A stretch of DNA of 5,784 nt from an uncultured Chloroflexota bacterium (GTDB taxonomy: Bacteria; Chloroflexota; Dehalococcoidia; SAR202; UBA11138), in NCBI GenBank assembly GCA_913046025.1, contig CAJWRP010000176.1, positions 1 to 5,784 of the forward strand, in the 5' to 3' direction. The notes under the pieces were generated by a model. That model ran no database searches, was not told the DNA's origin, and worked only from the letters and a program-made list of their open reading frames with translations. Of the stretch, positions 5,249-5,784 are shown piece by piece; the first letter of the stretch is position 1; every line of letters begins with the position of its first letter. The position numbers and the translations under genes were made by a program.

Positions 5249-5784
5249 TTAGAAGCTATACTTAGCACCTAATGACCAGGATTGTGTATCAGTTCCAGAA
5301 TCAAGATCAGATAATTGACCTTCTGCATATAGGTTTACTCCAGAAACAATTTCTTTTGCAACACCAACAGTATAGTAATTACCTGTACTTTCTAGGTCTT
5401 GATATCCTACTGTAAACAAACTTATAGAAGCAGTTGCTTCAATGCCAGTAACATCTGCTGTTGAACCAGCATTGTCTTTGACCGTATAAGAAGTTCCTAG
5501 TGTGATAGGTCCAACAACAGTTGTTGCACCAACACCATAGTAAGAAATGTCATTGTTTACATCATCAGCGTATCCAACAGATATATCACTACCTAAAAGA
5601 GTAGCAGATATCGTGCCTTCAAATTCATCAAATGCATCCGTATTACTAGAAGATCCATCAACGATTGCTAATGTATCTACTGTAATACTGGAAAGTGATG
5701 ATGAAAATGAAAGAGATTGTGATGAGCGAGCCGCATACGATTGATCTGCATTTGATCCATACACATTAAAGATGTTCGTTTTAC
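5249..5784 (-). CDS. Porin-like outer-membrane beta-barrel protein, C-terminal part
   Basis: The frame stays open through the right edge, so the N-terminus, including any signal peptide, is outside the window; about 177 residues are visible. They show alternating polar and hydrophobic stretches typical of beta strands (for example GTISATLLGSDISVGYA, ITLGTSYTV, ISLFTVGYQ, VNLYAEGQL), Asp/Asn/Ser/Thr/Gly-rich turns, and the ending LGAKYSF. A C-terminal phenylalanine is the recognition signal for the BAM assembly complex in Gram-negative bacteria. No cysteine is seen. This fits the trimeric general-porin family (Porin_4/Gram-negative porin type) and suggests passive diffusion across the outer membrane, but pore selectivity cannot be inferred. 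Its low GC (37% at 5581-5640) contrasts sharply with all other genes here, and it has its own terminator. A GTG at 5764 is only an internal codon. Confidence 0.8.
   Translation of the reverse strand, partial: KTNIFNVYGSNADQSYAARSSQSLSFSSSLSSITVDTLAIVDGSSSNTDAFDEFEGTISATLLGSDISVGYADDVNNDISYYGVGATTVVGPITLGTSYTVKDNAGSTADVTGIEATASISLFTVGYQDLESTGNYYTVGVAKEIVSGVNLYAEGQLSDLDSGTDTQSWSLGAKYSF

Overview
All supported genes in this window lie on the minus strand, so it reads from right to left: a partial outer-membrane porin-like gene (5249 to the right edge), a small MazG-type pyrophosphohydrolase (4647-5048), purD (3341-4606), purE (2832-3290), purC (1893-2774), and a membrane-anchored Hanks-type serine/threonine kinase (144-1787). 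No rRNA, tRNA, CRISPR array, transposase or phage gene was seen. The only stretch with no gene at the left is 1-143, which holds a short tandem repeat and nothing else I can name.

The centre is a de novo purine cluster. PurD joins glycine to phosphoribosylamine. PurE makes the carboxylated aminoimidazole ribotide, and PurC adds aspartate to it. Gaps from the MazG-like gene through purC are short (40, 50 and 57 bases from the starts chosen here), so one operon is likely. No PurK, which normally feeds a class I PurE, is in view. The kinase follows purC on the same strand after 105 bases of repeat-bearing spacer. It has no evident functional tie to purine synthesis.

Base composition changes along the window. 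Hand counts of single 60-base lines give 65% GC at 1141-1200 (kinase), 57% at 2941-3000 (purE), 55% at 4261-4320 (purD), and 37% at 5581-5640 (porin). The kinase architecture and its spacer repeats look planctomycete-like. The pur block has a different codon flavour and may come from another lineage, possibly Chloroflexi-like (weak inference). The AT-rich porin, with its own terminator, looks proteobacterial. Either this is one Gram-negative marine-type genome with acquired pieces, or it is an assembly of metagenomic fragments; the sequence alone cannot decide.

The items most worth a second look are three 7-base direct repeats at exact 11-base spacing (5146-5175), arranged like PhoB/OmpR-family sites; related 9-base repeats on both sides of the kinase; a PurE in which the normally conserved AHLPG histidine is glycine; and an unnamed region between the kinase domain and its membrane anchor. 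I do not see convincing evidence of a wholly new biological system.
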